In this document: in pieces, positions 1 through 7,518 of the stretch
How positions within the stretch are numbered: position 1 is the stretch's first letter
Layout: each line of letters begins with the position of its first letter
Source: Chloroflexota bacterium
GTDB lineage: Bacteria > Chloroflexota > Anaerolineae > Anaerolineales > Villigracilaceae
Length of the DNA: 9,470 nt
Direction of reading: 5' to 3'
Assembly: GCA_021796315.1 (NCBI GenBank)
Contig: JAJYOH010000195.1
Coordinates: forward strand, 1-9,470
The notes under the pieces: generated by a model
What the model saw: the letters and a program-made list of their open reading frames with translations, nothing else
What the model was told of the DNA's origin: nothing
The model's database searches: none
Program-made: the position numbers and the translations under genes

Positions 1-1
1 T

Positions 2-247
2 TGGCTTAAGCGCAAGGAAAACAACGACTTGGTATACCACCAATTACTGTTCCTCACACACTTCTTGACTCATGATCCACCACCAGAACTTTTTGACACA
101 AAACCGCATCCAAGATATAGGTTTCTTTCTTTTGGCAGGTTGCTCACTTTCGACAATGCACCTTACTTGCCGGATAGCGAATGGAATCCCCCGGATGAGG
201 GCACTGATAGCGAGACGACTTCTGGCCAAATTACGATGAATCTATGA
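2..247 (+). CDS. C-terminal end of the short-pAgo partner, probably an APAZ-domain protein (5' end outside window)
   Basis: The frame is open from the first bases of the window with no stop, so this is the last 81 residues of a longer gene and not a small gene starting at the TTG at 29. Its TGA overlaps the ATG of the Argonaute by 4 nt (ATGA at 244-247), meaning the two are translationally coupled. In short pAgo systems the gene in this position encodes a protein whose N-terminal effector (TIR, Sir2, a DREN-type nuclease or a membrane domain) is fused to an APAZ domain that binds the Argonaute and the guide-target duplex. The visible part is a mixed tail with the segment PRYRFLSFGRLLTFDN followed by an acidic, disordered-looking end (about the last 25 residues). 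This agrees with an APAZ C-terminus, but I identify it from position more than from motif. The effector type cannot be read here because that half lies upstream of base 1. Confidence 0.65.
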   Translation, partial: WLKRKENNDLVYHQLLFLTHFLTHDPPPELFDTKPHPRYRFLSFGRLLTFDNAPYLPDSEWNPPDEGTDSETTSGQITMNL

Positions 248-1674
248 GACTAGAACTCTTCAAGGAACCGCTGTTGGAATTTGGGAAAGATACCCACATT
301 TGCCCGCGTGCTGGCATCCGTCAGTTTGGTGTTTATGATACGCGCCTTGCAACCAGGAGGACAAAAATACATGTCGGGGCTGTTGGTACATCCGATGATC
401 TCGATAAATTAGCTCAGTGGCTTGACAGGTGTAGAAGGTCAATCCCCGGAAAGGCAGAAACCAAACAACCCGAATTGTTTCCAGAGTTTTGCGGCTTTAA
501 TCTCGATGTAGGGTTTAAAGCTGAACTTGTATTCCAGCAAGAACTCACAAGATCCGTCAACTTATCTGAAATTAGAAACATTCTCAAAACGAAGAGGTGG
601 AATGAGAGGGTGAATTTGGCCGTGGAATTGTATTATCGTCACGTCAGATTTCTCGCGCAGAATCGGCCTGTTGATGTGGTTGTTTGTGTTATCCCTGACA
701 ACTTATATCAGAAGATATCAAAAGAAGAGGATCAGTCCGACGAACTGACCTTGGAAGGTGATGAGGAAGAAGACAAGAAGGATGTCTTGGAAGTCAATTT
801 CAGACGCGCGTTGAAGGCAAAGATTATGCACTTGGGCAAGCCTACTCAGCTTGTCATTTCAAAATCCTTGGATACAAATGCCCCGGGAAGGCAGGATGAT
901 GCCACCAAAGCTTGGAATTTTACAACAGCGTTGTACTATAAAGCGAATCAGACTGTTCCATGGAAACTGGTCTCTAATCTTAACCGGCCCTCGGTATGCT
1001 ATGTGGGAATTGGCTTTTATAGGAGCCGGGATAAAAAGATGCTTCATACCAGTCTTGCGCAGATTTTCGATGAGCTGGGGAATGGAGTGATTCTTCGCGG
1101 GACGCCGGTTTTGCTTAAAGATGACAGAGTACCACATTTGAATGTTAATCAGGCATACGATCTGTTGAGCCTAGCGCTCGACGAGTACAAAGCAGCTTTG
1201 GATACTTCGCCAGCTCGGTTGGTGATTCACAAATCCTCGAACTTCAATGAGGATGAGATACATGGTTTTGGAGAAGCAACAAAGCAGGCACAGGTAAGTG
1301 CTGTCGATTATGTGACTATACTAGATTCGAATTTAAAGCTATTTCGCGACGGGATTTACCCTCCATACCGAGGTGCACATATTGAGTTGGATGAGAAGAC
1401 ACATCTGCTATATACGCGAGGTTCGGTCGCATATTATCGAACATACCCAGGTAAATATATTCCCCAGGCTCTTGAAGTCAGAATAGTAGAGTCTGATGAA
1501 TCGCCTGGGCAGATTTGCCGAGAAATATTTGGGTTGACAAAGATGAACTGGAACAATACACAGTTTGACCAAAAATATCCCATCACGATTGGATGTGCGC
1601 GTAGGGTAGGTCAAATTATGAAATACGTTCCGGATGATGAGCATCCTCAAATTCGATATAGCTTTTACATGTAG
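244..1674 (+). CDS. Short prokaryotic Argonaute (MID-PIWI), catalytically inactive
   Basis: A 476-residue protein, the usual size of a short pAgo that has MID and PIWI domains and no N or PAZ domains. Recognition rests on the C-terminal part: R325-LVIHKSS, the YPGKYIPQALEVRI segment, the block LTKMNWNNTQFDQ from residue 431, PITIGCARRVGQI, and the terminal aromatic-Met end (YSFYM); the buried C-terminus of Argonautes helps form the guide 5'-phosphate pocket. Active PIWI domains carry Asp in the first strand (GID) and in the hRDG motif. Here those positions read VGIGF (Gly257) and IHKSS (residues 328-332), so target slicing is not expected. The family role is guide-directed recognition of invader nucleic acid that activates the effector of the APAZ partner, causing NAD loss, DNA degradation or membrane damage and abortive infection. 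An acidic insert (about residues 159-180) separates MID from PIWI. No Shine-Dalgarno sequence is visible; translation probably depends on the 4-nt overlap with the upstream gene. Very likely a short pAgo; its subclass is undecided. Confidence 0.93.
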   Translation: MRLELFKEPLLEFGKDTHICPRAGIRQFGVYDTRLATRRTKIHVGAVGTSDDLDKLAQWLDRCRRSIPGKAETKQPELFPEFCGFNLDVGFKAELVFQQELTRSVNLSEIRNILKTKRWNERVNLAVELYYRHVRFLAQNRPVDVVVCVIPDNLYQKISKEEDQSDELTLEGDEEEDKKDVLEVNFRRALKAKIMHLGKPTQLVISKSLDTNAPGRQDDATKAWNFTTALYYKANQTVPWKLVSNLNRPSVCYVGIGFYRSRDKKMLHTSLAQIFDELGNGVILRGTPVLLKDDRVPHLNVNQAYDLLSLALDEYKAALDTSPARLVIHKSSNFNEDEIHGFGEATKQAQVSAVDYVTILDSNLKLFRDGIYPPYRGAHIELDEKTHLLYTRGSVAYYRTYPGKYIPQALEVRIVESDESPGQICREIFGLTKMNWNNTQFDQKYPITIGCARRVGQIMKYVPDDEHPQIRYSFYM

Positions 1675-1933
1675 AAATCGACTCTTTCATGCTTACCCTT
1701 TGGGTGCATCTTGCAAGGTATGACGGTCAGCTTGCTGGTGTTACGAAGCTGTGAATTCTCGGGGGTCCTCGCAAATTGAAAGCATCCAAGTTTCTACGCC
1801 GACAAATCAAGTGGGCAGCATACACTGAAGCAGTTGGCCGCCATGCTCTTGAATAAAAAGGTGAGCTTCGCTTGCAAGTAGAAGGCTTGCCCCTTACAAT
1901 AGCTGTCAATCGCACAATCAGAAAGAAGCCAAC
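1675..1933 (+). other. Intergenic region between pAgo and STAND genes, with a small hairpin
   Basis: 259 bp with no convincing gene on either strand; the short open frames here have no recognisable sequence. Shortly after the pAgo stop, 1689-1709 forms an imperfect hairpin (ATGC and ACCC pairing with GGGT and GCAT around a TTT loop, with a two-base bulge). It lacks a following T run, so it is at best a weak terminator. The right end holds the candidate promoter for the STAND gene. Confidence 0.5.
1872..1900 (+). promoter_or_regulatory. Candidate sigma-70-type promoter for the STAND gene
   Basis: TTGCAA at 1872-1877 and TACAAT at 1895-1900 are separated by exactly 17 bp, and a start near 1907 would give a short leader before the ATG at 1934. 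A purine-rich GAAAG at 1921-1925 is the only ribosome-binding candidate. The -10 matches five of six consensus bases and the -35 four of six. This would let the STAND gene be expressed apart from the pAgo operon. Confidence 0.45.
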
Positions 1934-4900
1934 ATGGCGCTTGGAGAAAAGCTCGGAAAGCTCAGCTTGGCTATCCTTGATAACTTCGTCGAGAGCAAAC
2001 TCGGCAAAAAGTTTGTGGACGAACTGCGCGCGCCCACCGACAGGGCTGTGGCGGTTGCAACCGCGCTTGAGCACGCTGAGGAGAGATTTCGCAAGGAGTT
2101 TGGCGACCAAGAACTATCCCAGGCGATGTTCATTGATTTGCCTCCGGAAAAAGTCAATTTGGGCGAGGCAGTAGGGAAGTTCTACGATCACCCTACCAAT
2201 CCGAACTTTCGAGATAACCTCGAGCGGATTTTAATGGGCGAATTCAAAGAGTTGCCTCGAGAGCGGATTGGGAAGGCGGTTGATTTCTACATTGAGATTC
2301 TCAAACAAGAACTGGCCCTAGCTGATGAGGGGTTCAGCGAGAAAATCCAGGCCTTGGCGGGACTCCAATCAGTAGTGTATTTGAAGAAGCTCGCTGAGAA
2401 TTCTAGTTCTCGGTCGGCGCAAGGCACGACCTACCCCGAGGAAGAATCCAGCAAGGCAGGGCAAAAGGTAGCACAGGTCGAACTTGTTTTGGAAGGCGAA
2501 ATATCACAATTCAGCCAGGAGAAGCAGGAAGATCTTGTAAGCGTGCTGTCGGCACTACTCGGGGTGGAAAAAAGCTCCATCCGGATTCTTCGCACCTACG
2601 CAGGGAGTATCGTCGTGATTTTGGAGATGGAAACAAGAGCAGCCTATGGGCTATTCGAGCTCTTCGAACGAAATGACTCCAGCCTGAGGAGTTTTCGAAT
2701 AAAGTCTATAAGTTTAATGGAGAGGGAGAGGAGAATAAAATGGGCACACCGCCAGCCAGATGCTGGGTCCACGGCTAAACATGTACGGAAGCGTGCCGTT
2801 GCAGACCGCCCTGACTCTGGCCAAGTTATCGGGAATACCAGTAGCGCCAATATTCATGTAACAGGCAATGTCAGTGGAAGTAATATTATTGCGGGGAATG
2901 AAAACATCGTCAATCAAAACATTTATCAAACGGTTCAACCAGAGAAAACCTTATTGCAAGCGCCTCATCAACTGCCTCCCGCGCCACCTGATTTCATAGG
3001 TCGCGAAAATTTGATCACGCAGATTCTGAACGAACTCGAGAAGAGCGGAGACACAGCGATATTGGCCCTGACCGGCATGGGCGGAATCGGGAAAACGGCA
3101 TTGGGGTTGACGATCGCACATTCCTTAGAAGCGAAATACCCGGATGGACAGATCTTCATTGATCTGAAAGGTACCACGACCAGCCCATTGAGTCCTTCGG
3201 AAATCTTGCGCTCTATTATTCTCTCCATTGAGCCCATCGCTGATTTGCACGCTCTGAACGATGCGCAATTATCCACGACACTTCAAAGCCTCTTATATCA
3301 AAAACGATGCCTGTTATTCTTGGACAATGCTCGAGACGCAGACCAGATCGCCGCCACCCACCTGCCAGCCTCATGCGTTGTATTGATTACTTCGCGCTGG
3401 CAATTTGCTATGCCTGGACTACGGGCTCACCAAGTCAGCGAATTGTCAGAACGCGAGGCCGCTGATTTCTTATTGGAATTATGCAAGCGGATTGACAAAA
3501 ATGCGATCGAGCTTGCACGAGCTTGTGGCTATCTGCCTCTAGCGCTCAGAATTGCCGGTAGTTTCTTGCAGGTCAATCTCGATTGGCCTGTGGAAAACTA
3601 TCTGGCTCGTTTGAATGAAGAGCGCCAACGGTTAATTGCTCTTCGTGATGCGCGCGAAGAGGCTGGGTTGACCAGTGAAGCCGATTTGATGGCAACTTTT
3701 GAGCTAAGTTATCAACAGCTAAATCAGGAACAACAAGAACGTTGGCGTAGGCTCGGGATTTTTCCTACCTCGTTTACCGCCCAAGTTGCAGGCTATCTCT
3801 GGAGATTGGATGATGAACCTGCCCTGAAGCTCCTGGGGTTATTGCGCCGTTACAGTATGTTGGACTATGATGAAAGCACAAAGCGTTATCATCTTCATGA
3901 CCTCCTGGCGGAATTTGCTCTGACACATATGAATGAAACCGAGGAGCGACAGGCGCGTGTAGCTCATGCCGTGCACTATTGGCAGGTATTGAATTTTGCC
4001 ACCGAGCTAGTGTTGAGGGGGAATGACATGCTACTCCAGGGCCTAAAGGTTTTTGACTTGGAGAGGGATAACATTCGCGCTGGCCAACACTGGGCCGTAA
4101 ACTATTCAGAATACGATACAACTGCCCTTGACCTTTGCGTTTCTTACCCATCCCTCTCAGAGATACTAAGTTTGCGTTTGCGTCCTGCTGAGTATATTCA
4201 ATGGATAGAGTCTGGCCTTGTTTCGGTCAAACAATTGGGAAATAAGGAAGCGGAAGCGGGGCTACTTGTAAATCTGGGATTGGCTCATAGCAATCTTGGC
4301 GATCCCCGTCAAGCAATAAACGCTCATGAACAAGCATTGACCATCGGTCAAGAAATGAGTAACCCCAAGATTGAGGCTACCGCTCTCAATGGTCTGGGAA
4401 TGGCATACAAAGACCTGGGGGAGACTCACAGGTCTATCGAATATTATGAGCAGGCGCTGCTGATTGTTCGGCCGCTCGGGGACCGTAGGGCCGAGGGATC
4501 TATTTTAGGAAATCTTGGAATTGCTTATAAGAACTTGGGCGATATCGCGAAGTCAACAGAGCTATACAAAGAAGCGCTATCAATTGCACAAGAAACAGGA
4601 AATCGCAGGGCAGAGCTGGCAAGCCTTAGCAACCTAGGCACAAATTATGACGCGCTTAAAAGGAATGCCGACGCAATCAAATTCAATGAAGAAGCGCTTG
4701 TCCTCGCCCACGAAATAGGGGATGGAAGGACCGAAGGGGCGATCATGGTCAACTTGGGATTAGCTTACAAAAATTCGAATAACCCCTCAAAGGCACTTGA
4801 ATTGTTTGAGCGGGCGTTGGCGATCTCACAAGAATCTGGTGATCGAATTGGCGAAGCTTTTACGCTCGGTAACTTGGGGATAGTTTGGGCAGATTTGGGC

Positions 4901-5134
4901 GATCCTCACAAAGCCCTTGCATTCCACAAAAGACAATTGCGTCTCGCGCGCGAGATAGGTGACCGTGCGAGTGAGGGTAAAGCGCTGGCTAATAGTGGCG
5001 CTACCCTTTACCAACTTGGACAAAGGGAAGAAGGAGTTAAGTATATCAGGCAAGCTTTGAAAATATTTGAAGCAATCGACTCTCCGATAGCACATTGGGC
5101 GCGCGATCAACTCAAACAGTGGGGAGCAGGCTGA
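1934..5134 (+). CDS. NB-ARC STAND NTPase with TRADD-N-like domain and C-terminal TPR repeats
   Basis: A 1066-residue, NLR-like signalling ATPase. In order: an alpha-helical N-terminal region (about 1-160) that I cannot assign; a ferredoxin-like domain (about 179-262, with VELVLEGEI, LLGVEKSSIRIL and AGSIVVILEM) resembling bacterial TRADD-N domains that sit next to STAND NTPases; a Gly/Asn-rich strand segment (about 299-332, containing NVSGSNIIAGNENIV) common just before NB-ARC; then NB-ARC from about 353 with the FIGRE entry motif, Walker A GMGGIGKT (381-388), Walker B LLFLD (Asp464), the sensor VLITSR, the CGYLPLAL motif, and a winged helix with HLHD (Asp656) in the MHD position. From about 770 to the end there are six or seven TPRs of 40-residue period (GNLGIAYKNLGD type). 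In this family the TPRs sense a trigger, the NTPase oligomerises and the N-terminus recruits or is the effector. No TIR, nuclease or protease motif is visible, so the output domain is either the unassigned N-terminus or a separate partner. Confidence 0.92.
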   Translation: MALGEKLGKLSLAILDNFVESKLGKKFVDELRAPTDRAVAVATALEHAEERFRKEFGDQELSQAMFIDLPPEKVNLGEAVGKFYDHPTNPNFRDNLERILMGEFKELPRERIGKAVDFYIEILKQELALADEGFSEKIQALAGLQSVVYLKKLAENSSSRSAQGTTYPEEESSKAGQKVAQVELVLEGEISQFSQEKQEDLVSVLSALLGVEKSSIRILRTYAGSIVVILEMETRAAYGLFELFERNDSSLRSFRIKSISLMERERRIKWAHRQPDAGSTAKHVRKRAVADRPDSGQVIGNTSSANIHVTGNVSGSNIIAGNENIVNQNIYQTVQPEKTLLQAPHQLPPAPPDFIGRENLITQILNELEKSGDTAILALTGMGGIGKTALGLTIAHSLEAKYPDGQIFIDLKGTTTSPLSPSEILRSIILSIEPIADLHALNDAQLSTTLQSLLYQKRCLLFLDNARDADQIAATHLPASCVVLITSRWQFAMPGLRAHQVSELSEREAADFLLELCKRIDKNAIELARACGYLPLALRIAGSFLQVNLDWPVENYLARLNEERQRLIALRDAREEAGLTSEADLMATFELSYQQLNQEQQERWRRLGIFPTSFTAQVAGYLWRLDDEPALKLLGLLRRYSMLDYDESTKRYHLHDLLAEFALTHMNETEERQARVAHAVHYWQVLNFATELVLRGNDMLLQGLKVFDLERDNIRAGQHWAVNYSEYDTTALDLCVSYPSLSEILSLRLRPAEYIQWIESGLVSVKQLGNKEAEAGLLVNLGLAHSNLGDPRQAINAHEQALTIGQEMSNPKIEATALNGLGMAYKDLGETHRSIEYYEQALLIVRPLGDRRAEGSILGNLGIAYKNLGDIAKSTELYKEALSIAQETGNRRAELASLSNLGTNYDALKRNADAIKFNEEALVLAHEIGDGRTEGAIMVNLGLAYKNSNNPSKALELFERALAISQESGDRIGEAFTLGNLGIVWADLGDPHKALAFHKRQLRLAREIGDRASEGKALANSGATLYQLGQREEGVKYIRQALKIFEAIDSPIAHWARDQLKQWGAG

Positions 5135-5212
5135 ATAGGGTCAGGAAAATAGGTCTTGCCAAAATATGTTGCGGCCGAAGTGATACTATTTAGCTTCTTT
5201 GGATAGTCCTTA

Positions 5213-5626
5213 CTATTCTGTCTCAGCTTTTAACTTTTCTGCCACCTTCTTAACAATGGTGCTTATGGCTGAGCCAGGACCCGCCAAGGCAGATAAAGCC
5301 ACTTCAGCAATATCTGGCGCAGATTTCTTTAGATTGCGAAGGCGACATTGATGCGTTTTATTGCGATCCATTCAGGCATTGAAACTGACATAGGCTATAG
5401 TCTCAACTTTCCTGTTTCTTGCAAAGCGTTAATATCGGAAACCGCTGCCGCAAACATCATCACTTCAATTTGCTTCTTCGTCAACTTCATGGTCTCAATC
5501 GCTTTCTTGGTTGAAACTGGCCGCGTAGCCTTTTTTCAAGGCTTTTAAGAAGTCTTCTTTGGTGAGCACTTCTTCCTTTTCCTGACGTTCAGACTTGGAA
5601 GCTTTAGGGGGCATTTCTTTGGCCAT
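5213..5626 (-). pseudogene. Broken small gene of unknown function (two frameshifts and a stop), coupled to the membrane-protein gene
   Basis: Reading leftward, an ATG at 5626 follows a perfect AGGAGG (5636-5641) at 9-nt spacing that lies inside the last codons of the upstream gene, whose stop is only 3 nt away. The frame as it stands gives 43 residues (MAKEMPPKASKSERQEK..., LTKEDFLKALKK) and stops at 5495. Removing one base from the A6 run at 5531-5536 continues it as ATRPVSTKKAIETMKL and KQIEVMMFAAAVSDINALQ. Adding one base near 5403 then returns to the first frame (ETIAYVSFNA), which meets a TGA at 5372-5374 and continues as a 52-codon open frame (5213-5371) ending in IAEVALSALAGPGSAISTI and a Lys-rich helix. 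Restored, it would be about 137 residues: a charged N-terminus and a hydrophobic amphipathic C-terminal helix that could touch membrane. I do not recognise the family. Sequencing errors could explain the indels, but the stop argues for decay. Confidence 0.6.
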
Positions 5627-5629
5627 ATG

Positions 5630-6388
5630 CTAATCCCTCCTCACGATCCCCACACTAACAACATCTTCTTCGCCCAACATGTATCTGTTCACATCGACCC
5701 ACATAGGGAATGTGACGGATTTTTCCAAGCCAAAGTATCTGCTCGTTGTCCCAACTATATCCAATGGAAATCGGGATGGGTATTTCTCTATGACCCTCGA
5801 TTCATCGCCGTTCACATGGTGAAATGAAAGCCGATTTTCCGCCAATATAAGCGTGGCCCAGAACAGGACTCCCTTTTCTTTCCTCGGAATATTAGGGTTA
5901 CCCTTGTTTCCTGAGTTCGTGACCCATTTTATGCGCGGATCAATATCCTTTAGGCCATCGAAGAAATGAGATTCTGAACGGATTTGAAGGCAATCAAAAT
6001 GCTTTTCGTTGTTGGTGACCGTCACGAACATGTCTGAGCGATCCTGAAAGCTCACAACATTGGCGTCAAAACTAAGATTGGCGGGAGCATTTTTCCTTGG
6101 AAGTTTAAATCCGCTTATCCGAATCAGAGTATTGCCAATTATGTATACTACAATTTTAAATATCACGGCGATAATGCAGATTACAAATCCAACAACCAAG
6201 CCGTATTCGAGGAGAATCCTAAACGTGCTAGGCAAATCTCCAAAGACGACAGGCGTCTTTCCTTGAACAAATTGTATTACCCCTAATACAACTGCTATGC
6301 CCTCCACGGTGCCGCCAAAGCCAAAGTACCAAATCCACCCTAAGCCAATCATTTGTTCTCCAAACTTTCGCAGTGAAGCTTTTCCCAT
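5630..6388 (-). CDS. Two-helix membrane protein of unknown function
   Basis: 252 residues. Two hydrophobic segments are clear, about 14-41 (GLGWIWYFGFGG to VIQFV) and about 59-85 (LLEYGLVVGFVICIIAVIF), joined by a short loop, followed by a soluble C-terminal part of about 165 residues that looks beta-rich (alternating strands such as DMFVTVTNN, VLFWATLIL and VSVGIVRRD). I recognise no catalytic motif. A GGAG at 6395-6398 lies 6 nt before the ATG, supporting the start. The next gene downstream (broken, starting at 5626) begins 3 nt after this stop and uses a ribosome site inside this coding end, so the two formed a translationally coupled pair. Two-helix anchor plus soluble domain is a layout seen in several membrane effector or sensor proteins of defence islands, but that role is only inferred from the neighbourhood. 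Confidence 0.75.
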   Translation of the reverse strand: MGKASLRKFGEQMIGLGWIWYFGFGGTVEGIAVVLGVIQFVQGKTPVVFGDLPSTFRILLEYGLVVGFVICIIAVIFKIVVYIIGNTLIRISGFKLPRKNAPANLSFDANVVSFQDRSDMFVTVTNNEKHFDCLQIRSESHFFDGLKDIDPRIKWVTNSGNKGNPNIPRKEKGVLFWATLILAENRLSFHHVNGDESRVIEKYPSRFPLDIVGTTSRYFGLEKSVTFPMWVDVNRYMLGEEDVVSVGIVRRD

Positions 6389-6402
6389 AACGTTCTCCGA
6401 CC

Positions 6403-6558
6403 CTATTCAACCCTTGAGCAACCGCACGAGCCTGAGAGGTATTTTACGAAGAACAAGACGAGAACGTAATCCTTGTGTTGCGATGTGCCCATGCCGCCGC
6501 GCAATTCGTCACAACTGGCCCAAATGGAGGAGTAGCGTTCAGATTTTTTGATGGCCAT
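6403..6558 (-). pseudogene. hsdM: N-terminal fragment of a type I restriction-modification methyltransferase subunit (hsdM remnant)
   Basis: A 51-codon frame starting with ATG at 6558 reads MAIKKSERYSSIWASCDE, then LRGGM, a KDYVLVLFFVKYLS segment, and then unrelated residues to a stop at 6403. The first 42 residues match the well-known start of HsdM proteins (the KKSELYSSLW..CDELRGGM...YKDYVL.LLFVKY pattern), a helical domain that contacts the specificity subunit. Full HsdM proteins are about 500 residues; the methyltransferase motifs (an N-terminal SAM motif and NPPF/NPPY) are absent, so the fragment cannot methylate. It sits in the 187-bp gap between the HNH gene and the membrane-protein gene, same strand, and similarity stops just before the ribosome site of the membrane-protein gene. 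This is what a deletion or insertion replacing the rest of a type I locus would leave. Confidence 0.85.
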
Positions 6559-6575
6559 GATGATACCGAATATTC

Positions 6576-7478
6576 TTATTTTATCTTTTTTCCAGGCGAT
6601 TTTTGTTTTCGAATTATTGCCTTAAGTTCTGCCATATCTCCAGACCTGCCTTTCATCTTATGGAGCATTCTGTGGCAATTTGCGCAGACTGTGATTAGAT
6701 CTTCGACATTTGTTATACGTTTTTTGGTATCTTTACCCAAAGGTATTATGTGATGCGCTTCAGCGAAGTCGTCACCTAAAGAACCATATTTTTTCCTGAA
6801 ATCAAAACCACATATCTGGCAAACATAATTATCCAGTTGCTTTCTCAGCGTGACAAGGTGCCCTTTTCGCTCTCGCAAAAGGTGCTTCTGAACGGCTTTT
6901 CGGTTTTCAACTGCTTGATATACTTCCGCCTCTTGTCTGATCTGTTCTTTCGACAATGCCTCGTTTATTGTTACAACGAAATAAACGACCCGCTCAATCA
7001 GCCTTCTTGTTTCATTTCTTTTAAGACCAAGCTTTTCATATTCATAAATGCCGTACAGATATACGTCGTCTTTTGGATACCTTTCAAATAGCGGCCTGCC
7101 GAACTCTCTCCTGCCCAGTGGCTTACTCAATGTAGCAACTTCTTCGTCAACAGACCAATCAGATTTATAGATGGAAATATGGTTACCCAGATCACGTTTC
7201 GCTAAAGTTACAAGTTGTTTTATGCCTTCGGGTCGGTGGCTGACAATGCAATAATAAACCTTCCTCTTTTGATGTGCAGGGAATCGATCCAACCAGATTT
7301 CCACTGAACACTTATAGCCTCTGTAAACGCCTATCTTAATCGCCCAGCCGTCCGAACCGTTGTCATATACTTTGTGGTTACTCGCTATTAGAAATGGGGG
7401 AGGAAGCAGCTGTTCCTTAATAACTTTCTTGATCTCACGGGCCAATTCTTGTAAGTATTTCTTATCTTGTGATGCCAT
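6576..7478 (-). CDS. HNH endonuclease with an uncharacterised N-terminal domain
   Basis: About 300 residues. The C-terminal third carries a zinc-bound HNH (beta-beta-alpha metal) fold: YVCQICGF (Cys220 and Cys223), EAHHIIPL (His242-His243), then NVEDLITVCANCHRMLH with Cys265, Cys268, His269 and His273. This pattern is shared by restriction-type HNH nucleases that cut double-stranded DNA. Residues 1-210 are alpha/beta and then strongly helical (a basic, Glu/Arg-rich stretch at about 150-215) and match nothing I can name; they may recognise the target or bind a partner. Start: the frame can begin with TTG at 7508 or ATG at 7484, but ATG at 7478 is chosen because it has AGG at a 7-nt spacing. 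It lies about 40 nt downstream of the HEPN-like gene, same strand, so the two are probably co-transcribed. A DNA-cutting defence nuclease is likely; a role in mobile-element biology is also possible. Confidence 0.85.
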   Translation of the reverse strand: MASQDKKYLQELAREIKKVIKEQLLPPPFLIASNHKVYDNGSDGWAIKIGVYRGYKCSVEIWLDRFPAHQKRKVYYCIVSHRPEGIKQLVTLAKRDLGNHISIYKSDWSVDEEVATLSKPLGRREFGRPLFERYPKDDVYLYGIYEYEKLGLKRNETRRLIERVVYFVVTINEALSKEQIRQEAEVYQAVENRKAVQKHLLRERKGHLVTLRKQLDNYVCQICGFDFRKKYGSLGDDFAEAHHIIPLGKDTKKRITNVEDLITVCANCHRMLHKMKGRSGDMAELKAIIRKQKSPGKKIK

Positions 7479-7518
7479 ATGCATGCCTGCTTGGGATGAG
7501 GGTTTCAAATAACAAGAT

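Noticed and set aside
29..247. A stand-alone 72-codon gene beginning with TTG at 29
   Set aside because: The frame is open to the left edge and overlaps the pAgo start as an upstream operon gene would, so it is the tail of a longer gene.
1727..2110. A minus-strand 127-codon open frame over the start of the STAND gene
   Set aside because: Most of it is antisense to the STAND N-terminus and the translation has the Arg/Ser/Pro-rich look of a shadow frame; no ribosome site.
5531..5536. Programmed frameshifting at the A6 run of the small gene
   Set aside because: The needed shift is +1 and the phase does not form a standard slippery heptamer; a second frameshift and a stop further on fit decay better.
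5348..5548. Plus-strand 66-codon open frame with hydrophobic residues
   Set aside because: It lies antisense to the broken small gene, has no convincing ribosome site, and the minus-strand reading has the strong AGGAGG and coherent segments.
5132..6409. An 11-bp inverted repeat (TGAATAGGGTC at 5132-5142 and its complement at 6399-6409) bracketing the membrane-protein cassette
   Set aside because: Matches of this length are expected several times by chance in 9.5 kb and similarity does not extend beyond 11 bp. Its position at the STAND stop codon and at the end of the hsdM fragment is curious but no transposase or target duplication supports a mobile unit.
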